Positions 60,801-64,000 of a stretch of DNA of 64,000 nucleotides are shown here, one piece after another. The stretch covers positions 39,341,336 through 39,405,335 of the forward strand of contig OZ038433.1 of NCBI GenBank assembly GCA_964036275.1, read 5' to 3'. The position numbers and the translations under genes are program-made. This DNA comes from Litoditis marina (Eukaryota > Nematoda > Chromadorea > Rhabditida > Rhabditidae). The first letter of the stretch is position 1. The number at the start of each line of letters is the position of its first letter. Under the pieces are notes generated by a model. It was given only the letters and a program-made list of their open reading frames with translations, made no database searches and was not told the origin of the DNA.

Positions 60801-63800
60801 TCTTGTATCTTAAATGTCGTTTTTAAACGTTTGGGAGATGCTGTAGAGGTAGGTGACTGTCGTTTGTTAGGGCATTTCGCATTTCGCCATGCTGTGGTTC
60901 TAGTTTGATCGCCTGGTGTTTCAGGTGTTTTTCGAAGGACCAGACGCCGCTGTGTCTCTCTCGATCAAACTACAATTCACGCCCGTTCACCCACATCGTG
61001 TTCCTCAAAAAAAATTAGAACACACCATATTGCAATCTGAAGCTAATCAGAAACAAGTTCAAGAACTATGTAACAAATTTTGCCTTACTGTTTTTCTACC
61101 GTTTTTTTGAATTTAACGCAAACTCGAACCGCATCTTCATCTCTGACCTGCACCTCACTCGTGGGGAACCGAAATCGATCCACCTAACGATTACCTCATT
61201 TGTGCGCAAACTGCTTGAAAACAAGTTTCTGATTTGGTAGTCGCATATAAATTATTAGCCTAAAAACCGTCCGCCCGGTGACCCATGGTTCAAAATCATG
61301 TTCTAAATTTACGTAATTACAGATCAATTTTTAATAATTGCATAATTAGTATTTCTCACACATACTTCTCGGCCACTGGCCAAATTGAGTTCAAGTGATC
61401 AGATGCGGCTGTCGACGTAGTTCCAAGGGTACAATGCACGTGCATGGGAATTAGTCCCTTTGCGATGTCCTGAAATGAATTGGGTTGCGACTTGGTTACA
61501 AACGTTCCTTATTTCTCCTCATTGTAGCTCTCATGGTAGGGAAAATTCTGCAATAATTACATAAATTATAATATAATATAGAACTTTTACAATTCATTGA
61601 ACATGTTCATACTTTCAACAAGATGTTTTCTCCTTGTACAAAAATTACAAATAAAAACCTGAACGCTTGACAACGAACGTTAAAAAAAAGAGCCGTTAGA
61701 CTTTTCTCAAACACTCAAACTCACGGAGTCGATTTCAGTTCACTTGTTATTCTTCATATTTTATTTTCCAGCTCTATTCGTACCTTTTTGATCTCCCTTT
61801 CCAATTGCTCCCCCGTAATTCCCCAATCATTTGCCGCCGTCGCTTGAATCGGTCGACAACGAACCATGGCTATCTTGCTGCCTTTTTCGATACAAGAATG
61901 AGCCTGAATCAAAAAATAATCAATAAAGTCAAAAAAACTGTATGCCACAATATTTTTTTAATATGTAAGCTTTAGCGTTTGGAAAAAAACACCTTATTTA
62001 AAATCACTTTAAGTTTTATTTATTGTACTAGTATCACTCAATGTAGAAGGAGAAGGTAATAAATATTGGTGAAATCACCACTTCTGTTGGATCGCTACCC
62101 TACCATGCCTTGGTCAGGTTGAGCTGACTATCCGTTGCACTCACACTTGGTTGCATTCTTCAAATCAATATGTAACTTGAGTATCTTATTTATCTTTCAA
62201 TTTTATATTTCCTACTCATTTTTTCCGTTTTTGAAATCTTATGAACGATCAAAACTGAACCAACATCTTTGCTAGTGTAAGCAACAAATTTCTTGCACAG
62301 ATCATGCATCACTTCCAAATCATAGGAAACTCCCCCAGATTGCGAAACTTTGCAAACTTCTTTCTTGGCGAGCTGGAAAAGAGTTGTGTAATTCTTCAGA
62401 TACAGCTTCGGGCATGAGGGGGCTTATCGACCATAACCTGGCTTAAGTAAACATTTATTTCTAGTTTGAACTCGAGTAACTGTCAAATTAGAATCCGCAC
62501 ACTGCTTACACCACATTGATACCTTAACGCCATTAGCTACGATAGAATGATTCGATATGTTCCAAGGCCTATAGTCGTTGCCAACGGAAAGGCGGGAGGG
62601 TACTGTATATCTCACTTTCCGCTGTGTACGCACACATGTCTTCGATTCCAAATCTTTCCCGTTATCTGCTCTAATAGCGCAGTGATTAGCGCCCTGCTAC
62701 GAATCTTTTGCTCGCAGGTTCGATTCCGGCAAGAGACAGAAATTTATAAATTTGGCACTCACTATATAGATGCCGCTAAAGGCTAAACTAACAATTTGAA
62801 ACTTTCCGGTCTGCTAATCAAGAACAATTATCAACTAACAACCGGATTCCTACAGTCGTGAAATGTGCAAAACTGCCCCAGTCGGTCACACATGAGTGAA
62901 AAGTTCGATACCTCTTTGATTTTCCTTGTCCGAGCAGCAATTATGGCAGAGTAGGCAGTGTCTGAAGAGGAATCGAAAATGGTACCACCACCCTCACTCT
63001 CAGCCGGGAGACTCTGAAAATTTAGGATTAGGTCATTGGTCTTGAAGTTTTTCAGGAAAATCTATACAAAGGAAACAATTAAGGTACCAACTTAGAAATC
63101 AATTATCACAATTTTCTTCTTCTGAGAGTATTGGTCAATTGTGATTAGACAAAACTAAATCTCCCACAGTTAAAAGGAAATGTGGTTAGTTTGGTAAACC
63201 AAAGGAGATGGATTGAATTAGATAAACTGCAACACGATTACCATCCAAAAGTAATTACCTGAAACAGGAACGATTCCGGAATTCCCAATGCTCTTCCAAG
63301 CCAATTCATCATTGCATGCTCCAGTTCAGTCGCTGCTGGAGACGAATCCTGAAGAAAGTGTTGTTTTGAGTCGATTCGTGAGTAAATCGTGTTCAGACTT
63401 CGTTTTGACAACAAAGACAGCACACGCAACGTGCTAGCGGGTATACAGAAAGACACTGAGTGGCAGTTTGGTGGCGCCTATACGGAGTGATCGCTGTAGT
63501 TTGATCAAGTTATGCGCTCTAAATCGTAAAGTTTGAACTGAGGAGCACAAGAGTTGAACAAGTGACTGGATACTGCAACAACAAAAACACTGTAAGGGTC
63601 TGCTTTAAAGAGAGTGAAGAGAGCCTATATTGTCAAATTGTGGTAAACCACTTTTTCCCTCTCGCAAGGTTAGAAATGAAACGGAATTATGTCACTCACA
63701 TAATTGAACACATCTATTCCGAGAGAAGCGATGAGCGTTTCTGCCAGAATGCACGCGAAATTTCTGCCGGTCGGGAAAAATGCGTGGAAGCGCGGATGGT

Positions 63801-63813
63801 GCCAGTGAGTGAT
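57821..63813 (-). CDS. Group II PLP-dependent amino-acid decarboxylase-like protein (AADC/TDC/HDC family), 14 exons, 5' partial
   Basis: Exons in coding order: 63813..63700, 63348..63259, 63013..62912, 62372..62265, 61903..61784, 61469..61366, 60808..60734, 60442..60294, 60052..59934, 59630..59529, 59250..59155, 58780..58663, 58233..58115, 57934..57821. All phases agree, giving 509 residues to the stop; about 70 N-terminal residues lie beyond the right edge. Family blocks: THWHHPRFHAFFPTGRN, SPAATELEHAMMNWLG, AHSCIEKG, GLIPMHVHCTLGTTS, WIHVDAAYTGS with the PLP-contacting D, SGHKIFQ with the Schiff-base lysine, LSRRFNSLKTWFLFRLYGIQ and FEGLVRAHP. These enzymes make biogenic amines. The lysine motif is SGHKIF rather than the usual NPHKW, so substrate or activity may differ. 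A ~75-residue acidic tail follows the normal family end. tdc-1, hdl-1 and bas-1 relatives cannot be separated by eye. Confidence 0.9.
59363..59502. repeat. Duplicated intron/exon-edge segment, copy 1 (inside an intron)
   Basis: About 140 bases nearly identical to 60611-60753, same orientation. The source copy spans the last 20 bases of exon 60808..60734 and its intron start. This copy lies in the intron between exons 59630..59529 and 59250..59155. Confidence 0.85.
60611..60753. repeat. Duplicated intron/exon-edge segment, copy 2 (spans a real splice donor)
   Basis: Source-like copy containing the donor of the WIHVDAAY exon (donor GT at 60733-60732 on the minus strand). It differs from copy 1 by a 3-base indel and a few substitutions. 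Confidence 0.85.
60901..60974. repeat. Hairpin, TAGTTTGATCG family
   Basis: TAGTTTGATCG and CGATCAAACTA flank ~52 bases in a decarboxylase intron; related to the hairpins in MCU and P450 introns. Confidence 0.65.
62579..62640. repeat. Dispersed repeat, second copy (GCCAACGGAAAGGCGGGAGG family)
   Basis: Contiguous version of the two-block repeat in P450 intron 11. It lies ~28 bases upstream of the tRNA-like sequence at 62668. Confidence 0.7.
62668..62738 (+). pseudogene. tRNA-like sequence (tRNA pseudogene or SINE head)
   Basis: Box A-like TAGCGCAGTGATTAGCG with a perfect GCGC/GCGC D-stem, and box B GGTTCGATTCC, at normal tRNA spacing. The outer ends pair only partly (CTCT with AGAG) and the anticodon stem does not pair well around CTACGAA, so it is unlikely to be a functional tRNA. 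It lies antisense within the decarboxylase gene. Confidence 0.55.
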
Positions 63814-63895
63814 CTGAAATACGGGACAGAGGTGACCGACACCAACCGTGACCGAAAACTTGGTTGAAAACTGTGTGAACAAAGTAATGCTATCG

Positions 63896-64000
63896 GTTAC
63901 TTTTGCTTCCGGTTATTTTTGCGGGGAAATGTAAAATTTACTTTTGCTTCCGGTTATTTTTGCGGGGAAAGTTACTTTTGCTTCCGGTTATTTTTGCGGG
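63896..64000. repeat. Short tandem repeat at the right edge
   Basis: TTACTTTTGCTTCCGGTTAT followed by TTTTGCGGG occurs three times with spacings of about 42 and 34 bases, running to the end of the window. In a decarboxylase intron or upstream region. Confidence 0.85.

Noticed and set aside
63562..63867. 101-codon plus-strand ORF
   Set aside because: Antisense to the first visible decarboxylase exon.

Overview
The window is nuclear DNA of a nematode. Evidence: intron-rich genes whose 3' splice sites are mostly TTTCAG-like, two nematode-type seven-transmembrane chemoreceptor genes (one clearly SRH-like), and worm-like single-copy genes. Introns are often several hundred bases and packed with repeats, which argues against a compact Caenorhabditis elegans-type genome. 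The species is not identifiable by eye. Exon models were assembled by hand from ORFs, splice signals and reading-phase agreement; none is backed by transcripts.

Layout, left to right. 1-1185 (-): 5' part of a mitochondrial ABCB8-type half transporter. 2.0-3.3 kb: two small GC-rich inverted-repeat elements. 4665-9427: a large fold-back element, long inverted arms made of 159-bp tandem units around a ~0.86 kb core. 10186-15968 (+): mitochondrial ADP/ATP carrier, nine exons, with a 25-bp minisatellite and TTAA-flanked MITE in intron 3. 17518-24762 (+): EDEM1-type ER-degradation mannosidase, 16 exons. 28208-33144 (+): mitochondrial calcium uniporter pore subunit MCU, ten exons. 34560-40732 (+): microsomal cytochrome P450, 14 exons, with a truncated LINE in one intron. 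41410-44166 (+): SRH-like chemoreceptor. 44697-45900: second fold-back element. 46340-54304 (+): intact Ty3/gypsy LTR retrotransposon with LTRs identical by eye, one 2261-codon gag-pol ORF and an unrecognised ~420-residue C-terminal extension; a 122-bp copy of its own RNase H region abuts the 5' LTR. 54630-56239 (-): second chemoreceptor. 57821-63813 (-): group II PLP-dependent amino-acid decarboxylase-like gene, N-terminus beyond the right edge.

The genes do not form a pathway. Three (ABCB8-like, ADP/ATP carrier, MCU) encode mitochondrial inner-membrane proteins. EDEM1 and the P450 act at the ER, the receptors at sensory membranes, and the decarboxylase would act on amino-acid-derived amines. 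Most other DNA is repeats: at least six MITE-like families recur in introns and flanks, and one insertion has duplicated a splice-donor sequence. The best leads are the retrotransposon with its C-terminal domain and odd 5' junction, and the 4.76-kb fold-back element.
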